Notes under the pieces: model-generated | The model's input: the letters and a program-made list of their open reading frames with translations, nothing else | What the model was told of the DNA's origin: nothing | Database searches by the model: none | Position numbers and translations under genes: made by a program | Shown: piece by piece, positions 1-9,474 of the stretch | Numbering within the stretch: position 1 is the first letter of the stretch | Layout of the letters: the number at the start of each line of letters is the position of its first letter | NCBI GenBank assembly: GCA_034659015.1 | Contig: JAYEGL010000019.1 | Coordinates: 62,001-126,000, forward strand | Length of the DNA stretch: 64,000 bases | Direction: 5' to 3' | Source of the DNA: Maricaulis sp034659015 | GTDB lineage: Bacteria > Pseudomonadota > Alphaproteobacteria > Caulobacterales > Maricaulaceae

Positions 1-1
1 T

Positions 2-2215
2 TGCGAAAAGTCGGGCGAAGGGTCTTCCGGCCTGTTCGGCGGCGACGATCCGGCCGACAGCTCCGGCACGCTGAACTACGTCCAGGTCCGCTATGCCGGC
101 TTCCTCATCAACAATGAGGACGAGCTCAACGGCATCGCCTTCCAGGGCGTCGGTTCCGCGACGGACGTCAACTACATCCAGGTCCACAACAATGCCGATG
201 ACGGCATAGAGATGTTCGGCGGCACCGTCGATCTGCGCCACGTGGTCCTGACCGGCAATGCCGACGACTCCATGGACTACACCGATGGCTGGCAGGGCCG
301 CGCCCAGTACGTCCTCGTCCGCCAGTCCGGCGACGATGCCGACCAGGGCTTCGAGTTCGACAACCGCAGCTCCAACAACACGCTGCTGCCGCGTTCGAAC
401 CCGATGATCTCCAACTTCACCCTGATCGGCGAGCGCAATGCCGCGGAATCCGACATCGGCATGCTGCTGCGCGCCGGTACGGCGGGCGAGCTCTATAACG
501 GCATCGTGGTCGACTTCGGCGAAGACTGCTTCGACGTCGACGACGCGGAAACCTTCGACCGCATCGGTGCCTCCGGTGCCGCCGGCGACGAAGACATCGT
601 GCTCCAGTCGGTCGTTCTGGACTGCACCACGAGCTTCGACGAGGAAGCCGGCGATCCGGTCGACCTCTCCGACTGGTTCCTGGCCCAGCCGAACAATGCC
701 GAGATCAACAACTCGATGTCCGGCGTCTTCCCGGGTCCGGTCGAGCTGGCCGTCGACACGACCGACGTCAACGCGATGGATCCCTGGTTCGAGGCCACCG
801 ACTATATCGGTGCCTTCGCCGCCGACGAGACGGCGGCGTCCAACTGGGCGGCCGGCTGGACCTTCGATCTGTTCGCCGACCCGGGCTGCCCGGACGGCAC
901 GACCGAATCCGCCGAAACGATCAACGACCAGCGCGTCTGCCAGATCACCGGCAATGTCACCGAGGACCTGCGCCTGACCCGCGGCTCCATGTACGAGCTG
1001 ATCGGTCCGGTCTTCGTCGGTGTCGACCGCGGCGCCGATCCGGCCAGCCCGCTGCCCTCCGGCATCGAGGCCACGCTGACGATCGATCCGGGCGTGACCG
1101 TCTTCGGTTCTGCCGGTTCCGACTACCTGGTCGTGACCCGCGGCTCGCAGCTCCGCTCCAACGGCACCGTGACCTCGCCGGTCGTGCTGACCTCGCGTTC
1201 CGACGTCGAAGGCACGGTCGGCGCCAATGACCGCGGTCAGTGGGGCGGCCTGATCCTGAACGGCCGTGCGCCGATCAACGCCTGTATCGACGGCACCGCC
1301 GCCGGCGGCACCGTGGATTGCGAAAAGTCGGGCGAAGGCTCCTCCGGCCTGTTCGGCGGCGCCACCCCGGACGACGACTCGGGCAACATCTTCTACACCC
1401 GCGTCCAGTACGCCGGCTTCCTCATCAACAATGAGGACGAGCTCAACGGCATCGCCTTCCAGGGCATCGGTTCGAACACCGAGGTCGAGTACATCCAGGT
1501 CCACAACAATGCCGATGACGGCATCGAGATGTTCGGCGGCACCGTCGACCTTCGCTACGTGGTCCTGACCGGCATCGCCGACGACTCCATGGACTACACG
1601 GATGGCTGGCAGGGCCGCGCCCAGTTCGTCATCGCGGCCCAGTCCGGCGACGACGCCGACCAGGGCTTCGAGTTCGACAACCGCAGCTCCAACAACACGC
1701 TGCTGCCGCGTTCGAACCCGATGATCTCCAACTTCACCCTGATCGGTGAGCGCGGAGCCGCGGAATCCGACATCGGCATGCTGCTGCGCGCCGGTACGGC
1801 GGGCGAGCTCTATAACGGCATCGTGGTCGACTTCGGCGAAGACTGCTTCGACGTCGACGACGCGGAGACCTTCGACCGCATCGGCGCCTCCGGTGCCGCC
1901 GGCGACGAAGACATCATGCTCCAGTCGGTCGCGGTGGACTGCACCACGAACTTCGACGAGGAAGCCGGCGATCCGGTCGACCTCTCCGACTGGTTCCTGG
2001 CCCAGCCGAACAACACCGAAATCACCCACACGATGTCCGGCTATGCCTTCATCCCGGGTAACACCGGTGTGGTTCCGGGTGCCGCCGAGCTGGCCGTCAC
2101 GACCACCGATGTCAACGCGATCGACCCCTGGTTCGTCGACGTCGACTACATCGGTGCCGTCGAGGACGCCAACGACGACTGGTACCAGGGCTGGACCTTC
2201 CGTCGCACGCAGTAA
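2..2215 (+). CDS. Large repetitive secreted protein, C-terminal part (5' end outside window)
   Basis: The reading frame is open from the first complete codon in the window, so the gene begins upstream and only its last 737 residues are visible. The protein has two tandem units of 439 residues (DNA period 1317 bases; position 2 matches position 1319), sharing motifs such as CEKSGEGSSGLFGG, NNEDELNGIAFQG and NPMISNFTLIGER almost unchanged. The pattern of short glycine- and asparagine-rich strands (for example GQWGGLILNGRAPIN, ADDGIEMFGGTVDLR) suggests a right-handed beta-helix-like surface or secreted protein. Paired cysteines in each unit may form disulfides. It sits directly before a TonB-dependent receptor and a T2SS operon, so it may be a T2SS substrate or a partner of the receptor; this is inference. 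The family is recognised only as a proteobacterial hypothetical protein found beside TonB receptors. Confidence 0.85.
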   Translation, partial: CEKSGEGSSGLFGGDDPADSSGTLNYVQVRYAGFLINNEDELNGIAFQGVGSATDVNYIQVHNNADDGIEMFGGTVDLRHVVLTGNADDSMDYTDGWQGRAQYVLVRQSGDDADQGFEFDNRSSNNTLLPRSNPMISNFTLIGERNAAESDIGMLLRAGTAGELYNGIVVDFGEDCFDVDDAETFDRIGASGAAGDEDIVLQSVVLDCTTSFDEEAGDPVDLSDWFLAQPNNAEINNSMSGVFPGPVELAVDTTDVNAMDPWFEATDYIGAFAADETAASNWAAGWTFDLFADPGCPDGTTESAETINDQRVCQITGNVTEDLRLTRGSMYELIGPVFVGVDRGADPASPLPSGIEATLTIDPGVTVFGSAGSDYLVVTRGSQLRSNGTVTSPVVLTSRSDVEGTVGANDRGQWGGLILNGRAPINACIDGTAAGGTVDCEKSGEGSSGLFGGATPDDDSGNIFYTRVQYAGFLINNEDELNGIAFQGIGSNTEVEYIQVHNNADDGIEMFGGTVDLRYVVLTGIADDSMDYTDGWQGRAQFVIAAQSGDDADQGFEFDNRSSNNTLLPRSNPMISNFTLIGERGAAESDIGMLLRAGTAGELYNGIVVDFGEDCFDVDDAETFDRIGASGAAGDEDIMLQSVAVDCTTNFDEEAGDPVDLSDWFLAQPNNTEITHTMSGYAFIPGNTGVVPGAAELAVTTTDVNAIDPWFVDVDYIGAVEDANDDWYQGWTFRRTQ

Positions 2216-2226
2216 CGCAACCCTTC

Positions 2227-2256
2227 GGTCCCGGCCGGCATCCGCCGGCCGGGACC
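2227..2256 (+). terminator. GC-rich hairpin between repetitive protein and TonB receptor
   Basis: A perfect 13-base-pair stem (GGTCCCGGCCGGC at 2227-2239 and its complement at 2244-2256) with an ATCC loop lies just after the stop codon. It has no U-tract, so it may be a partial terminator or an mRNA-stabilising hairpin that sets the ratio of the upstream secreted protein to the receptor. Confidence 0.6.
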
Positions 2257-2284
2257 GGCCTGGTTCAACCGCAGTCTCATGGTG

Positions 2285-4969
2285 ATGAAGATGCAAACCA
2301 ATCGAATCGCGCTCTCGGCTGCGTTACTGGCGTCGACCACGCTGGTCCCGGCAGCCGCCTTCGCGCAGGACGCACAGCCGTCCGAGACCGAAGACGTCAT
2401 CGAGGTCCGCTTCCAGTACATTCCGGATGACCGTCGCGTCACGTCGGAAGTCGCTGCGGCGCTCTCCGTCGACGACCTTGTAACCACCGGCGACTCCGAC
2501 CTGGCTGCGGCCCTGGTCCGGGTGACCGGTCTGTCCACCACGGGCGGCAAGTTTGTCGTCGTCCGCGGCCTCAACGAACGCTACTCCAACACGCTCCTGA
2601 ACGGCTCGCCGATGCCGTCTCCGGAGCCCTTCCGCCGGGCGGCCCCGCTCGACATCCTGCCGACCAACGTGCTGTCCAGCGTGCTGGTCCAGAAGACGTT
2701 CTCGCCGGAATTCCCGGGCGAGTTCGGCGGCGGTGTCGTCGGCATCGAGACCTCCTCCCTGCCGGAAGACCGCTTCCTGTCGATGTCCGTGGGCGGCAGC
2801 TTCGATACCGTGACCACCGGCAATGACGGCCTGACCTATGACGGGTCGGACACGGACTGGCTGGGCTATGATGACGGCCTGCGCGACATGCCGTCGGAAC
2901 TGGCTTCGGTGTTCGACACCACGCGCGTCGGCAACAACCTGCCGGCCGACCAGCAGCAGGCCATCGGCCGCTCCCTGGTCAATTCCGAACTCTGGGTCGT
3001 GCAGAACGTCGATACCGACGCCAACGGCGATTTCTCGATCGAAGCCGGCGACCGGTTCGATTTTGACAACTTCTCCCTGGGCATTCTCGGCGCCTTCTCC
3101 TACTCGAATGCGTGGGAGACCCGGGAAGGCCAGCGCGGCAAGGGCGCCATCGGTGCCGGCGACGAGCTGACCTACGAAAACGGTCCGCCCACCGCCGACC
3201 GGTCCGGTCTCGCCGATGTCGGTGAAGGCATCGACAACTTCCGCGGCACCGAAAACGCCATCGACGTTTCGGGCATGGTCTCGGTCGGTGTCGATTTCTA
3301 CAACGACCACACCATCAACCTGCTTTCCATGGTGCTTCGCTCGACGAGCAAGGAAGCGCGCATCGAAGAGCAGTTCAACGCCGGCTCCTCGGCCGTCGTG
3401 CGCGGCGACTACACCGAGTGGTTCGAGCGGGAAGTGATGTTCAACCAGCTGACCGGCGAACACCTGTTCGAAAGCCTCGGCGATCTCGCCGTCGACTGGC
3501 GCGTGTCCGACGCGACCGCGACCCGCGATGCGCCCTATCAGCGCTTCGTGAACTACCAGTACGAAGATACCGCCCAGAGCTACCGTTACGAAGGCGATAT
3601 CAACGACAACTATACGCGCTTCTCGGAAATCGAGGACAACACGTCCGACTACGGCATCGACTTCGCGCTCCCGCTGGTTCTGGCGGGTCTCGATCTCGAG
3701 CTGAAGGCCGGTTACTCGAACACCAGCCGCGAGCGTGACGCCTATACCCGCCAGTTCTCCTTCGAACAGGGCTCTGTCGGTCTGCCCCAGGACCTGCTGT
3801 TCTCGCGGATCGACTACATCTTCTCCACGCAGAACATCACCGACGAACGTCTGCGCCTGGTGGAGACCGGCGGTCTGACCTTCCCGGAAGCCTATACCGG
3901 CGAACTGGATGTCGAGGCCTATTATGGCGGTGTCGACGTGGCGCTGACGAATTTCGTCCGCGCGGCGGTCGGTGCCCGTTTCGAGGACAGCGACCAGAGT
4001 GTCGACACGTTCGCCTTCCCGGCGAACGCTGCCGACTCCGGTCTTGTCGAGACGCAGATCCAGGAAGACTACGTCCTGCCGGCCGTGACCCTGACCTGGA
4101 CCTTCGCCGACAACCTCCAGCTTCGTACCGGCTACTCCCAGTCGATCGCTCGCCCGCAATTCCGCGAGCTGGCCTTCGCCGAGTTCTTCAACACCGATAC
4201 GGACCAGCGCTTCCAGGGGAACCCGTTCCTCGTCAACACCGAGATCGAGTCCTACGATGCGCGTCTGGAGTACTATTTCGGCCGCGACCAGTTCGTGACC
4301 GTGGGGGCCTTCCACAAGATCCTGGAAAACCCGATCGAGGAATACATCATCCCGATCGGCGACGGCCTGAACACCTCCTTCATCAACGCGCCGGAAGCCA
4401 CGCTGACGGGCGGCGAGTTCGAGTACGAGAAGGTCTTCGACTTCTCGGGCCGCTGGGATCGTCCCTTCTTCAACGACCGCGAGTGGTTCATCAAGACGAA
4501 CTACACCTACATCCAGTCGGAAGTGTCGGCGGATGGCACAGTGACCATCGCCCAGGGTGCCTTCGGCAGCCCGCAGGCGATCGTTCTCGATGCCAACGGC
4601 TTCGTCCAGGACGGCCGGGCCCTGCAGGGTCAGTCCGAGCACCTGTTCAATGCCCAGCTCGGCTTCGAAACCTTCGATGGCCGGGCGCGCGGTGCGATCC
4701 TGTTCAACTACACCGGCGAACGCAGCCGGGCGGTGGCCAACCTGTCGGACAATCTCCCGGAGATCGTCGAACAGGTGCCGTCCTCGCTCGATCTCGTCTA
4801 CTCGCGCACGATCGAGCTGGCGAATGCCGACTGGGATGTGCGCCTGTCGGTGCGCAATATCCTGGGCGACGACTACGAGGCCACCCAGTCTGCGGGCGGC
4901 GTCGAACTGCCGGTCGACACCTATGATGTCGGCACCCGGTTCGGCATCTCCGTCAGCCGGACCTGGTAA
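2285..4969 (+). CDS. TonB-dependent outer membrane receptor
   Basis: This is an outer-membrane, TonB-energised transporter. From the chosen start the protein has 894 residues: a signal peptide ending at about AAAFAQ (residue 28), a probable TonB-box stretch (DVIEVRF), a plug domain with LVRVTGLSTTGGKFVVVRGL and LDILPTNVLSSVLVQKTFSPEFPGEFGGG, and a beta-barrel ending in the aromatic residue Trp (GISVSRTW), as is usual for barrel proteins. Several starts are close together (2279, 2285, 2291); 2285 gives MKMQTNRIAL, a normal signal-peptide N terminus, but no clear ribosome site distinguishes them. The substrate is unknown. Its position between a secreted beta-helix-like protein and gspC resembles loci where a TonB receptor accompanies a T2SS. 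Confidence 0.92.
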   Translation: MKMQTNRIALSAALLASTTLVPAAAFAQDAQPSETEDVIEVRFQYIPDDRRVTSEVAAALSVDDLVTTGDSDLAAALVRVTGLSTTGGKFVVVRGLNERYSNTLLNGSPMPSPEPFRRAAPLDILPTNVLSSVLVQKTFSPEFPGEFGGGVVGIETSSLPEDRFLSMSVGGSFDTVTTGNDGLTYDGSDTDWLGYDDGLRDMPSELASVFDTTRVGNNLPADQQQAIGRSLVNSELWVVQNVDTDANGDFSIEAGDRFDFDNFSLGILGAFSYSNAWETREGQRGKGAIGAGDELTYENGPPTADRSGLADVGEGIDNFRGTENAIDVSGMVSVGVDFYNDHTINLLSMVLRSTSKEARIEEQFNAGSSAVVRGDYTEWFEREVMFNQLTGEHLFESLGDLAVDWRVSDATATRDAPYQRFVNYQYEDTAQSYRYEGDINDNYTRFSEIEDNTSDYGIDFALPLVLAGLDLELKAGYSNTSRERDAYTRQFSFEQGSVGLPQDLLFSRIDYIFSTQNITDERLRLVETGGLTFPEAYTGELDVEAYYGGVDVALTNFVRAAVGARFEDSDQSVDTFAFPANAADSGLVETQIQEDYVLPAVTLTWTFADNLQLRTGYSQSIARPQFRELAFAEFFNTDTDQRFQGNPFLVNTEIESYDARLEYYFGRDQFVTVGAFHKILENPIEEYIIPIGDGLNTSFINAPEATLTGGEFEYEKVFDFSGRWDRPFFNDREWFIKTNYTYIQSEVSADGTVTIAQGAFGSPQAIVLDANGFVQDGRALQGQSEHLFNAQLGFETFDGRARGAILFNYTGERSRAVANLSDNLPEIVEQVPSSLDLVYSRTIELANADWDVRLSVRNILGDDYEATQSAGGVELPVDTYDVGTRFGISVSRTW

Positions 4970-4982
4970 ACACTGACGCGGC

Positions 4983-5006
4983 GGGGCGGGCCTTCGGGTC
5001 CGCCCC
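4983..5006 (+). terminator. Terminator-like hairpin with UUCG tetraloop
   Basis: A 10-base-pair stem (GGGGCGGGCC at 4983-4992, GGTCCGCCCC at 4997-5006, one G-U pair) is closed by a C(UUCG)G tetraloop, an exceptionally stable loop. The following U-tract is poor. It separates the TonB receptor gene from gspC. The rest of 4970-5154 shows no gene. Confidence 0.65.
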
Positions 5007-5154
5007 TCTGCATTCACCCGACGATTAATCCCGAAACGTCGTAAAACTGACGTACGGCACGTGTATCGGGTAGCGGACATCCAAGAGACACCGACGGCAA
5101 GGGCCAACACGTAGCGCTGACCGCCTGTCGGACGAGGAGAGGCGGGCGCACACC

Positions 5155-6006
5155 GTGACGACGCAGTCGCTATCACTGCCGGGCAGGAAGGGCAGCCGGA
5201 ACGGCCTGCCGCGCGGGCTTGCCTTGGGGCTGCGCCTCTTGGAATTCGCCCTGCTCGCCGCCCTGACCTATCTCGCTGCACGCCTGATCTGGCTGATCGC
5301 CTTCGGTGCCAGCGCCACGGATTTCGAACGCGATCCCGCTGCCGCCGGGGCGGGATTCGACGGCCGCCCGGCCTATCAGGCGGACCTGTCGCGGCTGCGC
5401 GACAGCGACCTCTTCGCCGACCGGCGCGACGCCCGGGTCGTTACCGCCCCGGTCCAGGCCGCCGTTCAGGAAACCAGTCTCGACCTCACCCTGCGCGGCA
5501 TCCGCCGCGGTGCCAGCCCGCAAGCCGGCGGCGCCATCATCCAGACGCCGGACAATCGCCAGCGCTTCTTTGCCGTCGGCCAGGAGATCCTGGACGGGGT
5601 GACGCTGGAGGAAGTGCATGTCGATCACGTGCTGATCCGCCGCCGCGGCATCGCCGAAGCGCTCTATCTGCGCGACGAGGACCAGGCGCGCAGCACCGCC
5701 GCGACGCCCGCCGCACCGGCCGCGGCCGGTCGTGCGGACGGCATCGCGATCGCCGGCCTGTTCCGCGCCGAACCGGTGCGCGAGGGCGATCGCCTGACCG
5801 GCTACCGGGTCGCCGGCGGCAATGGCGCCATGCTCTCGGCCATGGGCCTGCGCAATGGCGATGTGATCACCGCGGTCGACGGCCGCGGGGCCACCGACAT
5901 TTCCGATCTGCCCGCCCTGTTCCGCAGCCTGCGCGAAGCGGGCGACTTCACCCTTTCGATCAATCGGGGCGGCCTGCCCCTCACCGTTCAAGTGGACCTG
6001 CCCTGA
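5155..6006 (+). CDS. gspC: Type II secretion system protein GspC
   Basis: Inner-membrane clamp protein that links the cytoplasmic platform to the GspD secretin. The 283-residue protein has an N-terminal cytoplasmic tail, one membrane helix (about residues 27-50, LLEFALLAALTYLAARLIWLIAFG), a periplasmic HR region (TSLDLTLRGIRRG, QEILDGVTLEEVHVDHVLIRR) and a C-terminal PDZ domain (about residues 200-283, MGLRNGDVITAVDGRG). The start is GTG at 5155, preceded by GAGGAGAGG about 13 bases upstream. It is the first gene of a gspC-N operon, and its stop codon overlaps the gspD start by one base. Confidence 0.93.
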   Translation: MTTQSLSLPGRKGSRNGLPRGLALGLRLLEFALLAALTYLAARLIWLIAFGASATDFERDPAAAGAGFDGRPAYQADLSRLRDSDLFADRRDARVVTAPVQAAVQETSLDLTLRGIRRGASPQAGGAIIQTPDNRQRFFAVGQEILDGVTLEEVHVDHVLIRRRGIAEALYLRDEDQARSTAATPAAPAAAGRADGIAIAGLFRAEPVREGDRLTGYRVAGGNGAMLSAMGLRNGDVITAVDGRGATDISDLPALFRSLREAGDFTLSINRGGLPLTVQVDLP

Positions 6007-7967
6007 TGACCGATTTCGCGAACCGCCTGTGCGCTGGGCTAGTGGCGCTGGCCCTCATCGTCCTTGCGCCGGCCCCTGCAGTGCTGGCCCAGTCCGGCGG
6101 CCCGGGCAATGTGGTCAATTTCAACCAGGCCGAGATCCAGGCCGTGATCGATGACGTGTCGGCCGTGACCGGACACACCTTTATCGTCGATCCGAATGTG
6201 CGCGGCCGGGTGACCATCACCTCCCAGGCGCCGCTCACTGCCGACCAGTATTTCCAGGTCTTCCTGTCGACCATGCGCGTGCACGGCTATGCCGTCGTGC
6301 CCACGGCGTCGGGCGCTTACCAGATCATCCCGGAACAGGCCGGTGCGCGCACCTCCAACCCGGTCAATTCCAACGTCCGCGGCGACCAGTACGTCACCTC
6401 GGTCGTGCGCCTGACGCATTCCGGCACGCGCGACGCGCTTAACATTGTGCGCCCGATGGTCAGCCCGAACGGTTTCGTCAACGCGGCGGAGACCGGCAAT
6501 GTCCTGGTCATCGTCGACTATGCCGAGAATGTCGCGCGCATCCGCCAGGTGCTGCGCGATCTCGATCGCGACACCTCCATCGTCGAGATGGTGGAGCTCG
6601 AGAACGTCTCGGCCAGCGAGATGACGCGCATCATCGAGGCGATCCGCACGCGCAATACCGCCGGCGAGGACGACATGGCCTTCAACGTCACGGTGGCGCC
6701 CATCCCGGCTTCCAATACCGTCGTGCTGCGCGGCAATCGCGATGCCGTGGCCGAGATGATGTCGCTGATCCGCCGGGTCGACGGCGTGAGCCGCTCGAAC
6801 CAGGGCTTCCGGGTGATCTATCTCAACCATGCCGACGGCGAGAACCTGCTGCCGATCCTGCAGCAAGTGGTCGAGACCATGGCCGAGGAGGAGGGCATGA
6901 GCCGTCGTCCTTCGGTGTCCTATCACGCGCCGACCAATGCCGTGGTCATCAATGCCGATCCGGACATCCAGCGCGAGATGGAGCTGGTGATCCGCCAGCT
7001 CGATATCCGCCGGCCGCAGGTGCTGGTCGAGGGCATTGTGGTGGAAATGTCCGACACGGTCGCCGACGAGCTGGGCGTGCAGATGCTGCTGTCGGGCACC
7101 GATGGCGATGCGCCGCTGGCGATGACGCGTTTCGGCTCGAACACGCCGGACCTGCTGGCCCTGACCGGCGCGATTTCCTCGCCGGGCGCCGACGACAGCG
7201 ACCTCAATGACGAGCTGCGCCGGGCGGCGCTGAACTCGCTGCTCGGCGCCACGGGCGGCACGATCGGTTTCGGCGGCCAGAACAGCGACGGGACCCTGTT
7301 CGGCCTGGTGCTGAACGCCGTGGAAAGCGACATCAATTCGAACGTCCTGGCGACGCCGTCCATCCTGGCCATGGACAATGAGGAAGCCTCCTTCCTGTCC
7401 GGCCAGGAAATCCCGGTGACGACCGGCGAAGTGCTGGGAGACGACAATTCCAACCCCTTCCGCACGGTCCAGCGTCAGGAAGTCGGCGTGCGCCTGCATG
7501 TGCGTCCCCAGATCACCGAGGGCAATACGATCCGCCTCCTGATCGAGCAGGAGGTGTCCTCGGTCGCCGGCACGGTGAGCGACGACACGACCGACCTGAT
7601 CACCAACAAGCGCGAGATCCAGACCACGGTGCTGGCCGACAATGGCGAGATCATCGTGCTGGGCGGTCTGATCCAGCAGGAAGACGAAGAGTCGGTGTCC
7701 GGCGTGCCCGGCCTGTCGCGCATCCCCGGCGCCGGCCGGCTCTTCCGTTCCGAAGGCACCGAGCGCCGCCGCACCAATCTCATGATCTTCATCCGCCCGA
7801 CCATCATTCGCGACGAGGCCGACATGCGGGCCGTGACGGATAATCGCTACGGCTATATCCGCGGCCAGCAGATGGCCAGCGATCCGCAGGGCGCCTCCTC
7901 GCTGGAATCCATCGTCGAGATGATGATGATCGACATGCCGCAGGGCCAAGCCGACGATGACGAGTGA
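6006..7967 (+). CDS. gspD: Type II secretion system secretin GspD
   Basis: Outer-membrane secretin that forms the exit channel of the T2SS. The 653-residue protein has a signal peptide (cleavage near AVLAQS, residue 28), an N0 domain (VVNFNQAEIQAVIDDVSAVTG), three repeated N domains (for example VIRQLDIRRPQVLVEGIVVEM at the end of N3) and the C-terminal secretin core with VPGLSRIPGAGRLFR and the final IFIRPTII strand. The acidic tail (QGQADDDE) may replace a classical S-domain; no pilotin gene is recognised with certainty nearby. It overlaps gspC by 1 base and gspE by 11 bases, indicating translational coupling. Confidence 0.96.
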   Translation: MTDFANRLCAGLVALALIVLAPAPAVLAQSGGPGNVVNFNQAEIQAVIDDVSAVTGHTFIVDPNVRGRVTITSQAPLTADQYFQVFLSTMRVHGYAVVPTASGAYQIIPEQAGARTSNPVNSNVRGDQYVTSVVRLTHSGTRDALNIVRPMVSPNGFVNAAETGNVLVIVDYAENVARIRQVLRDLDRDTSIVEMVELENVSASEMTRIIEAIRTRNTAGEDDMAFNVTVAPIPASNTVVLRGNRDAVAEMMSLIRRVDGVSRSNQGFRVIYLNHADGENLLPILQQVVETMAEEEGMSRRPSVSYHAPTNAVVINADPDIQREMELVIRQLDIRRPQVLVEGIVVEMSDTVADELGVQMLLSGTDGDAPLAMTRFGSNTPDLLALTGAISSPGADDSDLNDELRRAALNSLLGATGGTIGFGGQNSDGTLFGLVLNAVESDINSNVLATPSILAMDNEEASFLSGQEIPVTTGEVLGDDNSNPFRTVQRQEVGVRLHVRPQITEGNTIRLLIEQEVSSVAGTVSDDTTDLITNKREIQTTVLADNGEIIVLGGLIQQEDEESVSGVPGLSRIPGAGRLFRSEGTERRRTNLMIFIRPTIIRDEADMRAVTDNRYGYIRGQQMASDPQGASSLESIVEMMMIDMPQGQADDDE

Positions 7968-9474
7968 CACGGCCCACAGCGAGGCCCGCGCAGCCAGCCC
8001 CGTCACCTACGCCTTCGCGCGCCAGAAGGGCGTCGCTTTCCGGCCCGGCGCCGAGCCCGCCTTCCTGCTGCGCCAGGGCGGCGACCGGCGCGCCCTGCTG
8101 GAAGTGCGCCGCGTGGTCGGCGCCACCCATCCCGTGGTGGAGTGCGAGGCGGCCCGCTTCGACCAGGCGCTGTCGGACATCTATGCCTATGCCGGGCTGG
8201 GCGCCGACACGGCAGACGCCGATGCCGGCGACGGGGAAAGTCTCAGCCAGCTGATCGACGAGATCCCCAAGACCGAGGACCTGCTGGACAGTGCCTCCGA
8301 CGCGCCGATCATCCGCCTGATCAACGGCATGATCGCCGAGGCGGTGCGCACGGCCGCCTCGGACATCCACGTCGAGCCCTTCGAGGACCGCGTCTCGATC
8401 CGCTATCGCATCGACGGCGTGCTGCACGAGACGGTCTCCGTGTCGCCGCGCCTGGCGCCGCCGCTGGTCAGCCGCATCAAGGTCATGGCGCGCCTGGATA
8501 TCGCGGAAAAGCGCGTGCCCCAGGACGGCCGCCTGACTATCGCGCTGGGCGGCAAGTCGATCGATGTGCGCGTTTCCACCCTGCCGTCGCGCCATGGCGA
8601 GCGGGTCGTGCTGCGCCTGCTGGACAATTCCCAGGCCCGCTTCCGCCTGGACGATCTGGGCATGCCCGCCGACATGCTGGCCGACATGAAGAAGGCGCTG
8701 GCCCAGCCCAACGGGATCATCCTGGTCACCGGCCCGACGGGCGCGGGCAAGACGACCACGCTCTATGCCGGCCTCAACCTCCTCAACGAGGAGACCCGCA
8801 ACATCCTCACCGTCGAGGATCCGGTGGAGTACGCCATCGACGGGGTCGGCCAGACCCAGGTCAACGCCAAGGTCGGCATGACCTTCGCCGCCGGCCTGCG
8901 CGCCATCCTGCGCCAGGACCCGGATATCGTCATGGTCGGCGAGATCCGCGATGTCGAGACCGCCCAGATCGCCGTTCAGGCCAGTCTGACCGGTCACCTG
9001 GTCCTGTCCACCGTGCACACGAATTCCGCCGTCGCCGCCATCGCCCGCCTGCGCGACATGGGCGTGGAAAGCTATCTGCTGGCCTCGACCCTGTCGGCGA
9101 TCGTCGCCCAGCGCCTGGTGCGGCGGCTCTGCCCGCACTGCCGCGAGGCCTACACGCCCGATGCCGGCGAGCTGGAATTGCTGGGAATGCCGGGCCGCAG
9201 CGACGTGACGCTCTATCGCCCCGCCGGCTGTTCGCACTGCAAGCAGACCGGCTATGAGGGCCGCACCGGCGTCTACGAGATCGTCGTGGTCGACGACACG
9301 CTGCGCAAGCAGATCCATGACGACGCCCGCGAGAGCGAGATGGCGGCCCACGCCTTTGCCCGCCGCCAGACGCTGTTCCAGAACGGGGTCGACCTCGTGC
9401 TGGCGGGCACGACCAGCCTGTCCGAAGTGCTGCGGGTGAGCCGCGAGGAGGGCGAACGCCATGCCGGCGTTTGA
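7957..9474 (+). CDS. gspE: Type II secretion ATPase GspE
   Basis: Cytoplasmic hexameric ATPase that powers pseudopilus assembly. The 505-residue protein has an N1E/N2E region, a Walker A motif GPTGAGKTT at about residues 259-267, an Asp box, a Walker B region DPDIVMVGEIRD near residues 320-331, the His box (TGHLVLSTVHTN) and a zinc-binding tetracysteine motif with C392, C395, C425 and C428. Length and domain order are those of GspE rather than PilB. It overlaps gspD by 11 bases and gspF by 14 bases. Confidence 0.97.
   Translation: MTSDTAHSEARAASPVTYAFARQKGVAFRPGAEPAFLLRQGGDRRALLEVRRVVGATHPVVECEAARFDQALSDIYAYAGLGADTADADAGDGESLSQLIDEIPKTEDLLDSASDAPIIRLINGMIAEAVRTAASDIHVEPFEDRVSIRYRIDGVLHETVSVSPRLAPPLVSRIKVMARLDIAEKRVPQDGRLTIALGGKSIDVRVSTLPSRHGERVVLRLLDNSQARFRLDDLGMPADMLADMKKALAQPNGIILVTGPTGAGKTTTLYAGLNLLNEETRNILTVEDPVEYAIDGVGQTQVNAKVGMTFAAGLRAILRQDPDIVMVGEIRDVETAQIAVQASLTGHLVLSTVHTNSAVAAIARLRDMGVESYLLASTLSAIVAQRLVRRLCPHCREAYTPDAGELELLGMPGRSDVTLYRPAGCSHCKQTGYEGRTGVYEIVVVDDTLRKQIHDDARESEMAAHAFARRQTLFQNGVDLVLAGTTSLSEVLRVSREEGERHAGV

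Noticed and set aside
2324..5281. Long minus-strand frame across the TonB receptor gene
   Set aside because: Antisense shadow of a well-supported TonB receptor; composition rich in Arg, His and Val without domains.
6039..8006. Long minus-strand frame across gspD
   Set aside because: Antisense to secretin gene with clear motifs; no ribosome site or family match.
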